Source: CAWEYO01 sp963813315
GTDB taxonomy: Bacteria > Pseudomonadota > Alphaproteobacteria > Rhizobiales > Rhizobiaceae
DNA: 64,000 nucleotides
NCBI GenBank assembly: GCA_963813315.1
Contig: CAWEYO010000001.1
Span: 99,459 to 163,458, forward strand
Reading direction: 5' to 3'
The notes under the pieces were generated by a model. That model saw only the letters and a program-made list of their open reading frames with translations, ran no database searches and was not told the DNA's origin. Shown here one piece after another: positions 35,887 through 45,316 of the stretch (position 1 is its first letter; every line of letters begins with the position of its first letter). The position numbers and the translations under genes are program-made.

Positions 35887-37239
35887 ATGCACATCCCGAT
35901 CCGTTCTTCGCTCCTGGCCGCGGCCGCTTTCCTCCTTGCCGTCACGTTCCTCACGATGCCGACGCTCGTGGCGGCGCGGGCCGCGGTAACGATCCAGGAG
36001 GTGACCTCGCAGAAAGGCATCAAGGCCTGGCTGGTCGAGGATCATGCCGTGCCGATCGTCTCGATCCGCTTCGCTTTCGGCGGCGGAAGCACGCAGGATC
36101 CCGCAGGCAAGGAAGGTCTCGCCAACCTGATGACAAGCCTGTTCGACGAGGGCGCGGGAGACCTCGACGCAAACGCATTCCAGGAGCGGCTCGACGACGT
36201 GGGCGCGGAAATGCGTTTCGATGCCAGCCGTGACTTTGTGTACGGATCGATGCGCATGCTGGCGGACCACACGGACGAGGCGCTGGACCTTCTGCGGCTC
36301 GCGATTGAGACGCCGCGCTTCGACGTGGCACCGATCGATCGTATCCGTTCGCAAATCGTTTCCGGCATCGTGGCCAACGCGAAGGACCCCGAGACCGCCG
36401 CGCAATTTGCCTGGGCCAAGGCGCTTTACGGCGAACATCCCTACGCGCGCCGCGACGATGGCACACAAGAGACGCTCGCCACGATTACGGCCGGTGATTT
36501 GCAGGGTCTCCACAAGCGACTCTTCGCCCGGAGCAATCTCACGGTCGCTGTGGTCGGCGCGATCGACGCCGAAACGTTGAAACACCAACTCGACAGGCTG
36601 TTCGGCGGCCTGCCAGCCGAACCTTCGCTGCAGTCGATTTCCAGCGTCCAGCCGAAGCTCGGCCAGGAAATCCGCATCCCCTACGATCTGCCGGAGGCAA
36701 CATTGCAGCTTGCTTACCCAGGCATCGAGCGAAACGATCCGCAGTTTTTCGCCGCTTTCCTCATGAACCATATCCTGGGTGGGGGCAGCTTCACGTCTCG
36801 GCTTTTTAGCGAGGTGCGCGAAAAGCGGGGCCTTGCCTACAGCATTGAATCATCTCTTGTGAACAACAAGCATTCCTCCGGCCTTGTCATCGGGACGGCG
36901 ACGCGCTCCAGCCGTGCGGCGGAAACTCTTGCGATCATCCGGGCGGAGGTGAAACGCATGGTGGACGCGGGCGTGACGGAGGAGGAGCTTGAAGCAGCCA
37001 AGAAATATGTCAGTGGATCGTATGCGATCAACAATCTGGACACTTCGGGCAGCATAGCCGGCACGCTTGTCGAACTTCAGATCGGCAAGCTCGGCTTGGA
37101 CTATATCGAGCGGCGCAAGGGCGAGATCGCGGCTGTGACCGTGGCCGACGTACAGGCTGCGGCAAGGCGGCTTCTTTCGGCTGAGCCGGCCATCATGATC
37201 ATCGGCCCTCCCGAAAACGCGGGAGGTAAAGGAGGATGA
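35887..37239 (+). CDS. M16 family peptidase, non-catalytic partner
   Basis: The 450-residue protein has a signal peptide (SLLAAAAFLLAVTFLTMPTLVAARA). In the position of the zinc motif it reads GKEGLANLMTSLFDEGA, with no HxxEH, so it cannot bind the catalytic zinc. The substrate-binding half is intact (HILGGGSFTSRLFSEVREKR). It should pair with the upstream active M16 protein as in mitochondrial processing peptidase. The stop overlaps the patatin start as ATGA. Confidence 0.9.
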   Translation: MHIPIRSSLLAAAAFLLAVTFLTMPTLVAARAAVTIQEVTSQKGIKAWLVEDHAVPIVSIRFAFGGGSTQDPAGKEGLANLMTSLFDEGAGDLDANAFQERLDDVGAEMRFDASRDFVYGSMRMLADHTDEALDLLRLAIETPRFDVAPIDRIRSQIVSGIVANAKDPETAAQFAWAKALYGEHPYARRDDGTQETLATITAGDLQGLHKRLFARSNLTVAVVGAIDAETLKHQLDRLFGGLPAEPSLQSISSVQPKLGQEIRIPYDLPEATLQLAYPGIERNDPQFFAAFLMNHILGGGSFTSRLFSEVREKRGLAYSIESSLVNNKHSSGLVIGTATRSSRAAETLAIIRAEVKRMVDAGVTEEELEAAKKYVSGSYAINNLDTSGSIAGTLVELQIGKLGLDYIERRKGEIAAVTVADVQAAARRLLSAEPAIMIIGPPENAGGKGG

Positions 37240-38126
37240 CCGGCGGGCTTCGCTCCCGCAATGTTGCGAAGCCTCCCGGCGGCGATGTCAGCTTTGCAGT
37301 CGCCTTCGGCGGCGGCGGGGCACGAGGTCTTGCCCACATCCACGTGATCGAGGCTCTCGATGAAATGGGCATCAGGCCCGTCTCGATCGCCGGCTCGTCG
37401 ATTGGCGCGATCATGGGAGCCGGCATGGCGGCGGGGATGACGGGCCGCGACATTCACCACTATGCGCGTTCGATCCTTGGCCGACGCGCCGAAGTGGCGG
37501 CTCGCATGTGGCGTGCACGGCCGGACAGTTTTGTCGAAATCGTGGCGGGCGGCCTGCGTGTTTCGCAGTTCAATATCGAGCGCATCCTCAAGGCATTCCT
37601 GCCCGAAACGATGCCGGCGACGTTCGGGGACCTGACAATCCCCCTGAAAGTGACCGCAACCGACTTCTTCGGGCACAGGCTGGCAGTGTTCGACAGCGGC
37701 GACCTCCATTCCGCGCTCGCCGCCTCGGCGGCTATTCCGGCCGTTTTCCGGCCAGTTCGCCGGGATGGCATGCTTCTGATCGACGGCGGGATCTACAATC
37801 CGGTGCCTTTCGATCTTATCGAGGACGACGCCGACATCACGATCGCCATCGACGTTGTGGGCGCCCCGTCCGACGGCGGCCGCCGGAGGCCGAACTCCAT
37901 GGAACTGATGTTCGGCGCAACCCAGTTGATGATGCAGTCCATCAGCGCAATGAAGCTGAAATTCAAAAGGCCGGACGTCTTCCTGCGTCCGCCTGTATCG
38001 CGGTTCCGAGCACTCGATTTCCTGAAAGTGGACGCCGTGCTGGCAGAAACCGCCTCTATCAAGGACGAACTCAAGTTTGCCGTCGATGCCGCCGTCAACG
38101 CCAGGGAAAAGCGGAGCGAGGGTTAG
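37236..38126 (+). CDS. Patatin-like phospholipase (RssA-type)
   Basis: The 296-residue protein has the oxyanion-hole glycines (FGGGGARGLAH), the nucleophile elbow GSSIG with Ser55 and the DGG aspartate motif (LLIDGGIYNPVPF), which form the patatin Ser-Asp dyad. It hydrolyses acyl lipids in this family. It is translationally coupled to the M16 pair. The TAG stop (38124-38126) runs into a REP-like repeat. Confidence 0.92.
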   Translation: MTGGLRSRNVAKPPGGDVSFAVAFGGGGARGLAHIHVIEALDEMGIRPVSIAGSSIGAIMGAGMAAGMTGRDIHHYARSILGRRAEVAARMWRARPDSFVEIVAGGLRVSQFNIERILKAFLPETMPATFGDLTIPLKVTATDFFGHRLAVFDSGDLHSALAASAAIPAVFRPVRRDGMLLIDGGIYNPVPFDLIEDDADITIAIDVVGAPSDGGRRRPNSMELMFGATQLMMQSISAMKLKFKRPDVFLRPPVSRFRALDFLKVDAVLAETASIKDELKFAVDAAVNAREKRSEG

Positions 38127-38230
38127 AGCATCGGACCCGAAAGTGCGAACCGGTTTCGGGGAAAATCCGATGCTCCAACAAAGAGCATCGGACCCGAAAG
38201 TGGGCGCCGGTTTCGGGGAAAATCCGATGC
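38126..38230. repeat. REP-like palindromes, copies 2 and 3
   Basis: Two tandem copies, 38126-38175 and 38183-38230, of GAGCATCGGA ... TCCGATGC with inner CCCGAAAG/TTTCGGG arms, in the opposite orientation to copies at 25874 and 47729. They fill the gap between the patatin and capA genes. The first overlaps the patatin stop. Confidence 0.85.
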
Positions 38231-38264
38231 CCAGGTACGATCTGCCAAAGTTGAACCACCGCGC

Positions 38265-39554
38265 ATGAGCGCATCCAGGAAAGTGCTTTCAAATCGGCCG
38301 CGGGCGAGCCAGGCGGTGCGGCTCTTCTTGTGTGGAGATGTCATGATCGGCCGCGGCATCGACCAGATATTGCCGCATCCCTGCAATCCTGCCCTCCACG
38401 AGGGCTACGTGAAATCGGCCATCGATTACGTTCATTTTGCAGAGGCAGTGCATGGGCCCATTCCGCGCCGCGTCGCGCCGTCATATGTCTGGGGCGTGGC
38501 GCTTGACGAACTCGATCGCGCGCGTCCGGATGTGCGCATCGTCAATCTCGAAACGAGCATCACACGCAGCGAGACCTATGTCGCGAAGGGCATCAACTAC
38601 CGTGTCAGCCCGGAAAACGCCGGCTGCCTCACCGCCGCCGGTATCGACTGCTGCGTGCTCGCCAACAATCACGTTCTCGATTGGGGACGCGCCGGGCTGC
38701 TCGACACCTTGGCGGCTTTGGAAAAGCTTCGGATCAGCTTCACTGGCGCCGGCCTTGACCTCGAGCAGGCCAGCGCGCCTGCGGTTATCGATATCGCGAA
38801 GAAGGGCAGGGTTATCGTCTTTTCTGTAGCTTCGATGACGAGCGGCACGCCCAGCGACTGGGCTGCGGCCTTGCAAACAGCCGGCGTGAACCTCCTGCCG
38901 GATCTATCTCAGGCAAGTGCGGTGCGCATTTCCGAGCAGATTGCGCTCGTGCGGCAGCCGCGCGACGTGGTCATCGTTTCCGTCCATTGGGGACCAAACT
39001 GGGGCTATGAAATCCCGGACGACCAGCGGCAGTTTGCGCACGCACTGATCGATCTCGCCGATGTCTCCATTGTTTACGGACATTCCTCGCACCATGCGAA
39101 GGCGATCGAAGTCCACCGCAATCGGCTTATTCTTTATGGATGCGGGGATTTCCTGAACGACTACGAAGGTATCAAGGGGTTCGATGAATACCGTGCTGAT
39201 TTGGCCCTGATGTACTTTGCCGACATCGATACCGAGAGCGGCGATCTTGCGGCGCTTGAAATCGTCCCCCTTCAGTTGCGGCAGTTCCGGCTTGTTCGTC
39301 CCTCAGCCGGGGACGTCGCGTGGGCAGGCCGGACCCTTGATCGCGAATGCCGGAGGTTTTCAGGCGCAAGTGTCCGCCCCGTGGCGGATGGCCGGCTTGC
39401 CGTCCGCTATTCAGGGCTCGCGGGACTGCACCCCCTCTGTCCCGGCGGAGAGGGGGTGACGCAGCGCGACGTGGCGGCAAACTGCGGGGTGACGTCGATT
39501 GTATCGACATGCACTATTTCGCGAAGATCTGCTCCATTGAGTGGAACCCCTTGA
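38265..39554 (+). CDS. CapA family protein (poly-gamma-glutamate capsule synthesis-like)
   Basis: The 429-residue frame has the CapA metallophosphatase-like layout: RLFLCGDVMIGRGIDQ at the start, VRIVNLETSITRSE, DCCVLANNHVLDWG, VIVSVHWGPNWG and SIVYGHSSHHAKAIEV. CapA proteins take part in poly-gamma-glutamate export or in related hydrolase roles. Family similarity stops near DGRLAVRYSG. The last 45 residues come from a stretch that includes a repeat-like hairpin (39430-39457) and overlap the convergent VOC gene by 41 bases, so the natural C-terminus may be shorter. Confidence 0.82.
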   Translation: MSASRKVLSNRPRASQAVRLFLCGDVMIGRGIDQILPHPCNPALHEGYVKSAIDYVHFAEAVHGPIPRRVAPSYVWGVALDELDRARPDVRIVNLETSITRSETYVAKGINYRVSPENAGCLTAAGIDCCVLANNHVLDWGRAGLLDTLAALEKLRISFTGAGLDLEQASAPAVIDIAKKGRVIVFSVASMTSGTPSDWAAALQTAGVNLLPDLSQASAVRISEQIALVRQPRDVVIVSVHWGPNWGYEIPDDQRQFAHALIDLADVSIVYGHSSHHAKAIEVHRNRLILYGCGDFLNDYEGIKGFDEYRADLALMYFADIDTESGDLAALEIVPLQLRQFRLVRPSAGDVAWAGRTLDRECRRFSGASVRPVADGRLAVRYSGLAGLHPLCPGGEGVTQRDVAANCGVTSIVSTCTISRRSAPLSGTP

Positions 39555-39954
39555 ATTCGAGCGCATTTCCGGAAGGATCGCGAATGAAAAGTGTGGCCTG
39601 TTCGCCTGCTTCGCCCCTGAATCGCATCTTCGGTCTTTCCAGCCAATCTATACCGCTGGTTGCCTCCAGCCGCTCGGCCAGATCCCGCCATTGTTCCATC
39701 AACAGCACGACCCCGAAATGCGGAATAGGCACTGCGACGCCGTCGACTTGGCCTTCATGGGCGGCCACAGCTGCCTGCGGCCTGAGATGAGCCGACATCT
39801 GGTGCCCGAAGAGATCGAAATCGATCCAGGTTTCAGAAGAGCGGCCGATCGTGCAGCCAAGGACGTCACGGTAGAACCGGCGGGTTTCCTCAAGATCCCT
39901 GACCGGGAAGGCAAGATGGAAAGGTGTCATGTGGAGTTCCCTTACACGTGCCAT
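39514..39954 (-). CDS. VOC family (glyoxalase-like) protein
   Basis: The 146-residue protein shows two VOC beta-alpha-beta units: PFHLAFPVRDLEETRRFYRDV at the N-terminus and PHFGVVLLMEQWRDLAERLE in the middle, ending with FIRDPSGNALEFKGF. The His and Glu positions fit a metal site. Members include dioxygenases, glyoxalases and resistance proteins; the substrate cannot be told. It converges on capA. Confidence 0.85.
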   Translation of the reverse strand: MARVRELHMTPFHLAFPVRDLEETRRFYRDVLGCTIGRSSETWIDFDLFGHQMSAHLRPQAAVAAHEGQVDGVAVPIPHFGVVLLMEQWRDLAERLEATSGIDWLERPKMRFRGEAGEQATLFIRDPSGNALEFKGFHSMEQIFAK

Positions 39955-39957
39955 GGC

Positions 39958-40060
39958 TAGAGCAGCGGACGCTTTTTCGGAATCAGCGCCGCCGCTCTAT
40001 CTCCTTGTCGGAGCATCGGATTTTTCCCGAAACCGGTTCCCACTTTCGGGCCCGATGCTC
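39958..40060. repeat. Composite palindromic repeat (TAGAGCAGC module plus REP-like copy 4)
   Basis: The first module, 39958-39999, is bounded by TAGAGCAGC and its near-complement GCCGCTCTA. The second, 40011-40060, is GAGCATCGGA ... CCCGATGCTC with inner CCCGAAA/TTTCGGG arms. The composite lies between two leftward genes, after the antiporter gene. Confidence 0.8.
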
Positions 40061-40065
40061 TATCG

Positions 40066-41883
40066 TTAGCTATCGGCGAGCGCCGGCGTATCGGCGTCGA
40101 GCGGCTGCTTGTCGAGCCGCTTCGATTCCCGCGTCGGCTTGATAAGCGGTTCCGGCGTGACCGGCTTGGTGTACCAACGGTCGCGGCCCGCCTGGATTCC
40201 CTCGACCTCCTGAAGCGCGAGCCGTTCCTCGTCCCGCCGGCGGACATCCTCGTGGATCGCCATAGCCGTGTCCTGGTCCATGCCGAGCGCTTCCAGCGTC
40301 TTCTGGCCGAAGAGAAGGCCGGACTCGAAGGTCTCGCGCAGTTCGTAGTCGACATTGCGCGCCCTGAGCTGCAACGTGTGCGTGCGGTCATAGGAGCGGA
40401 CATAGAGCTTGGCATCGGGGAATTCGCTTTGGATGAGATCCACGACCTTGTCGGTGATCTCGCGCTTGTTGGTGCAGACTGCAACCACCTTTGCCCTGCG
40501 GATGCCGGCCGCCTCCAGCACGTCCTTGCGGGTACCGTCCCCGAAATAGATGCGAAAGCCGAATTTTCCGGCGGCGCGCACGCGCTCCGCCGAATTGTCG
40601 ATGATCGTAACGGCCGAACCGCCGGAAAGCAGGATCTGTGCCGCGATCTGCCCGAAGCGCGAGAATCCGACCATCAGCACGTCGGCGCCCGCTCCGTCGA
40701 AATCCTCTTCCATTTCCTCCGGCCGGACCGGCGCAAGGAACGCCTTCGAAGCGGGCGAAAAGAGCGGCATCAGCGCCATCGACACGGTGACGATGGCAAT
40801 CAGGATCGATGCCGTTTCCCGCGAGAAGATCGCCGCCACGGCTGCTGCCGAAAACAGCACGAACGCGAATTCGCCGCCCTGAGGCAGAAGGAATGCGACG
40901 CGCACGGCGTCGTCATGACGGCAGCTGAACAGCCGGCCGACGGCGTAGGTCGTGGCGACCTTGACAGCCATCAGCACCGGCACGGCTAGCAGGATCGTTG
41001 TCCAGTTTTCGATAATCACGTCAAGATCGAGCGACAGGCCGACTGCCATGAAGAACAGGCCAAGCAGAATGCCCCGAAACGGCTCGATGTCGGCCTCGAG
41101 TTCGTGGCGGTAGGAAGATTCAGCGAGCATAACACCGGCGACGAAGGCGCCCAACGCCATGGAAAGGCCTGCGACCTGCATCAGGGTCGCAGCTCCGAGC
41201 ACTACGAGAAGTGCGGCGGCGATCATTGCTTCCTTGGCGCCCGTATTGGCTATGATGCGGAAGGCCGGATTGAGGAGATAGCGTCCTGCGACCAGCAGCG
41301 CGGCGATTGCCCCGATCGTTATGGCAAAGTGCGGCAGCGGCGACATCCGTGTGTGCTCGCCGCCGGGGGCCAGAATCGGAATCAGTGCCAGAAGCGGAAC
41401 GATCGCGACATCCTGAAAGAGCAGGATGGAAAATGTCGTCTGGCCATAGCGGGTGTTTCGCGTGCCTTCCTGGTCCAGGATCTGCATGGCGAAGGCCGTT
41501 GACGAGAGCGCGAGGCCGAATCCGATGACGATCGCCGCCTGCCATGAGAGCCCTGCGACGAGAAAGCCAAGCGCGGCAAGTGCGGTGCCTGTCACCAGCA
41601 CCTGCGACAGGCCGAGGCCGAAGATTTGGCGTCTGAGCGCCCAGAGCCGGGACGGCTTCAGCTCCAGCCCGAGGATGAAGAGCAGGAACACGATGCCGAG
41701 TTCGGCAACGTGCAGGATTTGCTCCCCGCCCGTGATCAGCCGGGCTGCAGGCCCGATGGCGACGCCAGCGGCGAGATAACCGAGGATCGTGCCGAGCCCG
41801 ATGCGCTTGAAAAGAGGCGCGGACACGACGGCGCCCCCGAGAAGAAGCAGCGTTTCGGAGTAAATTGTACCTTCGAATGCCAA
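40066..41883 (-). CDS. CPA2 family monovalent cation:proton antiporter (KefB-like)
   Basis: The 605-residue protein has about twelve membrane spans in the first 380 residues, with FGLALSSTAFAMQIL and LLFQDVAIVPLLALIPIL as family motifs. A C-terminal RCK/TrkA-N domain starts at VLMVGFSRFGQIAAQILL and binds nucleotide. Such proteins exchange K+ or Na+ for protons and are often gated by glutathione adducts or nucleotides. Start TTG 41883 has GAGAGGG upstream; no nearby ATG in frame fits better. It is divergent from pmbA. Confidence 0.9.
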   Translation of the reverse strand: MAFEGTIYSETLLLLGGAVVSAPLFKRIGLGTILGYLAAGVAIGPAARLITGGEQILHVAELGIVFLLFILGLELKPSRLWALRRQIFGLGLSQVLVTGTALAALGFLVAGLSWQAAIVIGFGLALSSTAFAMQILDQEGTRNTRYGQTTFSILLFQDVAIVPLLALIPILAPGGEHTRMSPLPHFAITIGAIAALLVAGRYLLNPAFRIIANTGAKEAMIAAALLVVLGAATLMQVAGLSMALGAFVAGVMLAESSYRHELEADIEPFRGILLGLFFMAVGLSLDLDVIIENWTTILLAVPVLMAVKVATTYAVGRLFSCRHDDAVRVAFLLPQGGEFAFVLFSAAAVAAIFSRETASILIAIVTVSMALMPLFSPASKAFLAPVRPEEMEEDFDGAGADVLMVGFSRFGQIAAQILLSGGSAVTIIDNSAERVRAAGKFGFRIYFGDGTRKDVLEAAGIRRAKVVAVCTNKREITDKVVDLIQSEFPDAKLYVRSYDRTHTLQLRARNVDYELRETFESGLLFGQKTLEALGMDQDTAMAIHEDVRRRDEERLALQEVEGIQAGRDRWYTKPVTPEPLIKPTRESKRLDKQPLDADTPALADS

Positions 41884-42064
41884 GACATTGCCCTCTCACC
41901 CGGGACGCCCACCGCGCACATGCCCCATTTGGTGTAGCGGCCACCCATTGCACAAGAGGGGCCGGAACAATAGATGGTGGCGCAGGTGCTTTCGGATGGC
42001 GACTTGGGCGCTCCGCCAAAGGCAGTGACCGCGAGCAAAACAAATTGACAAACCGGGACAGCCG

Positions 42065-43408
42065 ATGACCAACACTCTCGATGCCGCCAAACTTGTCGAC
42101 AGGGTCGCTGCCCTCGTCGATGCCGCCAAGAAGGCCGGCGCGGATGCCGCCGACGCGGTGGCGGTGCGCGGCAGGTCGGTCGGCGTGTCGGTCCGCCTTG
42201 GCAAGGTCGAGAGCACTGAAGCGTCCGAAAGCGATGATATTTCATTGCGGGTTTTCATCGGCCGGCGCGTGGCGAGTGTTTCGGCGCCGGCTTCGTCGAA
42301 TCCGGCCGAGTTGGCGGACCGTGCGGTCGCCATGGCCCGGGTGTCGCCGGAAGATCCCTATCAAGGCTTGGCCGACGCGGCGCGTTTGGTCGGGCAGTCG
42401 CGGGACCTCGACCTTTTCGACGCGACAGCCATTACCGCGGAGCGGTTGAGGGAGGACGCTTTGGCAGCCGAGGAGGCCGCACTTGCCGTGCCGGGTGTCA
42501 CCAACTCCGGCGGGTCCGGTGCAGGCGCCGGTCTCGGAGGCTTGGTGCTCGCGACGTCGGAAGGCTTTCTCGGCCAGTATGTCGCTTCGCGTTTCTCGCG
42601 CTCGGCAAGCGTGATCGCGGGTGAAGGCACGGGCATGGAACGCGACTACGATTTCTCCTCGCGCCTGCATTTCGCCGATCTCGATACGCCCGAAACGATC
42701 GGCCGCAAGGCGGGCGAGCGCGCGGTCAGGCGCCTCAATCCCCGCAAGGCGAAGACCGGACCGGTGGATGTCATCTACGATCCGCGTGTGGCGCGCGGCA
42801 TAGCCGGGCATCTGGCCGGCGCGATCAATGGGGCGGCGGTCGCACGCAAGACGAGCTTCCTGCGCGACATGATGGGCAAGCAGGTGGCCCATGCGGGCAT
42901 TACTGTAACCGACGATCCGCTACGCATCCGCGGCCAGTCGTCCAGGCCGTTCGACGGCGAGGGCGTCGAGGGCATGCCGCTTCGGATGGTGGAGGGAGGC
43001 GTGCTGAGGCACTGGTTCCTGTCGACGTCGGCGGCACGGGAGCTTGGCCTGGAAACCAACGGCCGCGGCGTACGCGCAGCATCATCGGTTTCTCCCTCCT
43101 CGACCAACCTCGCCATCGAGCCGGGCGAGAAGACGCCGGAGGAACTGATCAGGGCCTTGGGAACGGGTTTCTATGTCACCGAGGTCTTCGGGCAGGGGGT
43201 CGATATGGTGACCGGCGAGTACAGCCGGGGCGCGAGCGGGTTCTGGATCGAGAACGGCGAACTGGCCTATCCGGTCTCGGAGGTCACGATCGCGTCAAAT
43301 CTCAAGGACATGTTCCTGAACATGATCCCCGCCAACGACCTCGATCGCAATTTCGGCACTGCCGCTCCCACGCTCCTGGTCGAAGGAATGACCCTTGCAG
43401 GCAGTTGA
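42065..43408 (+). CDS. pmbA: TldE/PmbA family metallopeptidase component
   Basis: The 447-residue protein is a PmbA/TldE homologue: VSVRLGKVESTEASESDDIS near the start, PVDVIYDPRVARGIAGHL in the middle and FWIENGELAYPVSEVTIASN at the end. With TldD it forms a protease for modified peptides such as microcins. It begins the conserved run pmbA - phosphatase - DUF4170 - acyltransferase - waaA - lpxK. No tldD is in the window. Confidence 0.92.
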   Translation: MTNTLDAAKLVDRVAALVDAAKKAGADAADAVAVRGRSVGVSVRLGKVESTEASESDDISLRVFIGRRVASVSAPASSNPAELADRAVAMARVSPEDPYQGLADAARLVGQSRDLDLFDATAITAERLREDALAAEEAALAVPGVTNSGGSGAGAGLGGLVLATSEGFLGQYVASRFSRSASVIAGEGTGMERDYDFSSRLHFADLDTPETIGRKAGERAVRRLNPRKAKTGPVDVIYDPRVARGIAGHLAGAINGAAVARKTSFLRDMMGKQVAHAGITVTDDPLRIRGQSSRPFDGEGVEGMPLRMVEGGVLRHWFLSTSAARELGLETNGRGVRAASSVSPSSTNLAIEPGEKTPEELIRALGTGFYVTEVFGQGVDMVTGEYSRGASGFWIENGELAYPVSEVTIASNLKDMFLNMIPANDLDRNFGTAAPTLLVEGMTLAGS

Positions 43409-44195
43409 GGCAAGCCCCGGAACGGCGGCCGGCGCCGACCTGTCTCTCATTCTCGACGCTGCCAGGCAAGCGGGCCGGATCGCGATGGGCTTTTTCAATC
43501 GCAACCCGGAAGTGTGGCTGAAGGGCGGCCAGTCGCCGGTGAGCGAAGCCGACTATGCCGTGGACGCCTATCTTCGGGAGGCTCTGCTCGCCGCTCGTCC
43601 GGACTATGGCTGGCTCTCGGAAGAAACAGCCGATTCGCCGGTGCGGCTGAATTCCCGCCGCACCTTCGTGGTCGATCCGATTGACGGCACGCGCGCCTTT
43701 CTCGACGGTCGCAGCACATGGTGCGTTTCGATCGCCGTGGTAGAGAACGGAAAACCTGTTGCCGGTGTTCTGGAATGTCCCGTCAAGAGCGAGATTTTCG
43801 TTGCCGAAGCCGGCAGAGGCGCATTCAAGAACGGCGCCGCCGTCCGGGTCAGGCAGCCAGGCGATTGTCTGGACGTCGCCGGTCCGAAACAGTTCGTCCA
43901 GGCAATGCCGGCGGAACTGCGCGACATATCCAGGACGGTGCCTTACATCCCCTCTCTTGCCTATCGCGTGGCGATGGTGGCCAGCGGGGATCTGGACGCC
44001 ACTTTCGTGAAGCCCAACGCGCAGGACTGGGATCTAGCCGCCGCCGACCTGTTGTTGCGGGAAGCCGGCGGGCAGGTGCTGGACCAGCGGGGCAGGACGC
44101 TGCACTATGCGGGGCCGAATCCTCGCCATGGAGCGTTGGTCGCGGGCAGCGGCGCAGCTTTTGACGGCGATGACTGCCGTGATTGCCGGCTTTGA
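43395..44195 (+). CDS. Inositol monophosphatase family protein, CysQ-like 3'(2'),5'-bisphosphate nucleotidase
   Basis: The 266-residue enzyme has the metal-binding motifs of the family: SEETADS, VVDPIDGTRAFLDG and QDWDLAAADLLLREAGG. It acts on PAP or inositol phosphates. TTG 43395 is the only start that fits, with AAGGA upstream, and it overlaps the end of pmbA by 14 bases. CysQ is the usual label for this genomic position in rhizobia. Confidence 0.88.
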   Translation: MQAVEASPGTAAGADLSLILDAARQAGRIAMGFFNRNPEVWLKGGQSPVSEADYAVDAYLREALLAARPDYGWLSEETADSPVRLNSRRTFVVDPIDGTRAFLDGRSTWCVSIAVVENGKPVAGVLECPVKSEIFVAEAGRGAFKNGAAVRVRQPGDCLDVAGPKQFVQAMPAELRDISRTVPYIPSLAYRVAMVASGDLDATFVKPNAQDWDLAAADLLLREAGGQVLDQRGRTLHYAGPNPRHGALVAGSGAAFDGDDCRDCRL

Positions 44196-44277
44196 TGGCT
44201 GAGCGCGGGGCCAGGGCGGTTCCAAAGGGAGCCTTTTTGATCTAAGCAGGCGCAGCGTTGGTGATTTGGGGCTCAGC

Positions 44278-44529
44278 ATGGCCGGGGATGAAGGGAAGAA
44301 GCAGCTTCTGCATCTGGTTTTCGGAGGCGAGCTGAAGAAGCTTGGTGGCGTTGAATTCCGCGATCTCGAAGGACTTGATATTGTCGGTATCTTTCCCGAT
44401 TTCAAATCGGCCGAACTCGCCTGGAGGGCAAAGGCGCAGTCGACGGTGGATAATGCGCATATGCGCTATTTCATCGTTCACCTGCACAGGCTGATGGAAC
44501 CGGATGCTGACAAGACCGGCCAGAACTGA
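44278..44529 (+). CDS. DUF4170 domain-containing small protein
   Basis: The 83-residue protein (MAGDEGKKQLLHLVFGGELK ... MRYFIVHLHRLMEPD) fits the DUF4170 family. Function is unknown. It always seems to sit between the phosphatase and the lysophospholipid acyltransferase in related genomes. ATG 44278 is used; the TTG 44266 alternative is less likely. Confidence 0.85.
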   Translation: MAGDEGKKQLLHLVFGGELKKLGGVEFRDLEGLDIVGIFPDFKSAELAWRAKAQSTVDNAHMRYFIVHLHRLMEPDADKTGQN

Positions 44530-44533
44530 CGGA

Positions 44534-45316
44534 ATGGACGAGGAAACCATAAATCCGGCGGTGGGAACCACAGCCGCGGAGCGCCGTTCCGGCGCGACAA
44601 AGGCCTTCTGGAAATCAATCCGGAAGCCGCTGGCGCAGTCGCATGTCTCGAAGAACCTCCTGGCAACGCTGCTCGCCAATGCGTTGCGCTTCGTCAAGCT
44701 GACGAACCCGCTGGTCGCGGGATCAACGGATTGGGAAAGCGTCAGGAAAGAAATTTCGCCCGGAATCATCGCACTTTGGCACGGACAACATTTCTTGGTC
44801 CCAACCATGCAAATGCCCGGACAGGCTTTGGTCGCAATGGTTTCCCGCAGCGCCGATGCCGAGCTGAACGCGATGGTGCTCCAAAGGCTGGGGCTCGAAG
44901 CCGTCCGCGGCTCCGGCGGCCGTGACAGTGCCAATCATATGGACAAAGGTGGCGCACGGGCGCTCATTGCCTTGAAAAGAGCGCTCGGTAGCGGCAAGAA
45001 CGTTGCCATGATCGCAGACATTCCGAAAGGAACGCCGCGCGAGGCCGGCCTTGGCATTGTTACGCTGGCCAGGCTTTCCGGCCGCCCCGTGGTGCCGGTC
45101 GCAATGACCACCAGCCGCCGCCTGGTGCTGGAAAAGAGTTGGGACAAGACGACGATAAGCCTGCCTTTCGGCCGGGGTGCCTTTGTCGTCGGAGACCAGA
45201 TCTATGTTCCGGCGGGCGCCGGCGATGCCGAAATGGAAAGCAAGCGGCAGGAGATCACTGCCGGACTCAACGCCGTCACCGAAAAGGCCTATCGACTGGC
45301 GGACGGAACCCGATGA
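44534..45316 (+). CDS. Lysophospholipid acyltransferase family protein (DUF374-like)
   Basis: The 260-residue protein has IIALWHGQHFLVP near residue 78, a DUF374-type variant of the acyltransferase HxxxxD block, SRSADAELNAMVLQRLGLE and MIADIPKGTPREAG. It probably adds an acyl chain to a lipid, perhaps in the lipid A pathway given the next genes. Its stop overlaps the waaA start as ATGA. Confidence 0.88.
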   Translation: MDEETINPAVGTTAAERRSGATKAFWKSIRKPLAQSHVSKNLLATLLANALRFVKLTNPLVAGSTDWESVRKEISPGIIALWHGQHFLVPTMQMPGQALVAMVSRSADAELNAMVLQRLGLEAVRGSGGRDSANHMDKGGARALIALKRALGSGKNVAMIADIPKGTPREAGLGIVTLARLSGRPVVPVAMTTSRRLVLEKSWDKTTISLPFGRGAFVVGDQIYVPAGAGDAEMESKRQEITAGLNAVTEKAYRLADGTR

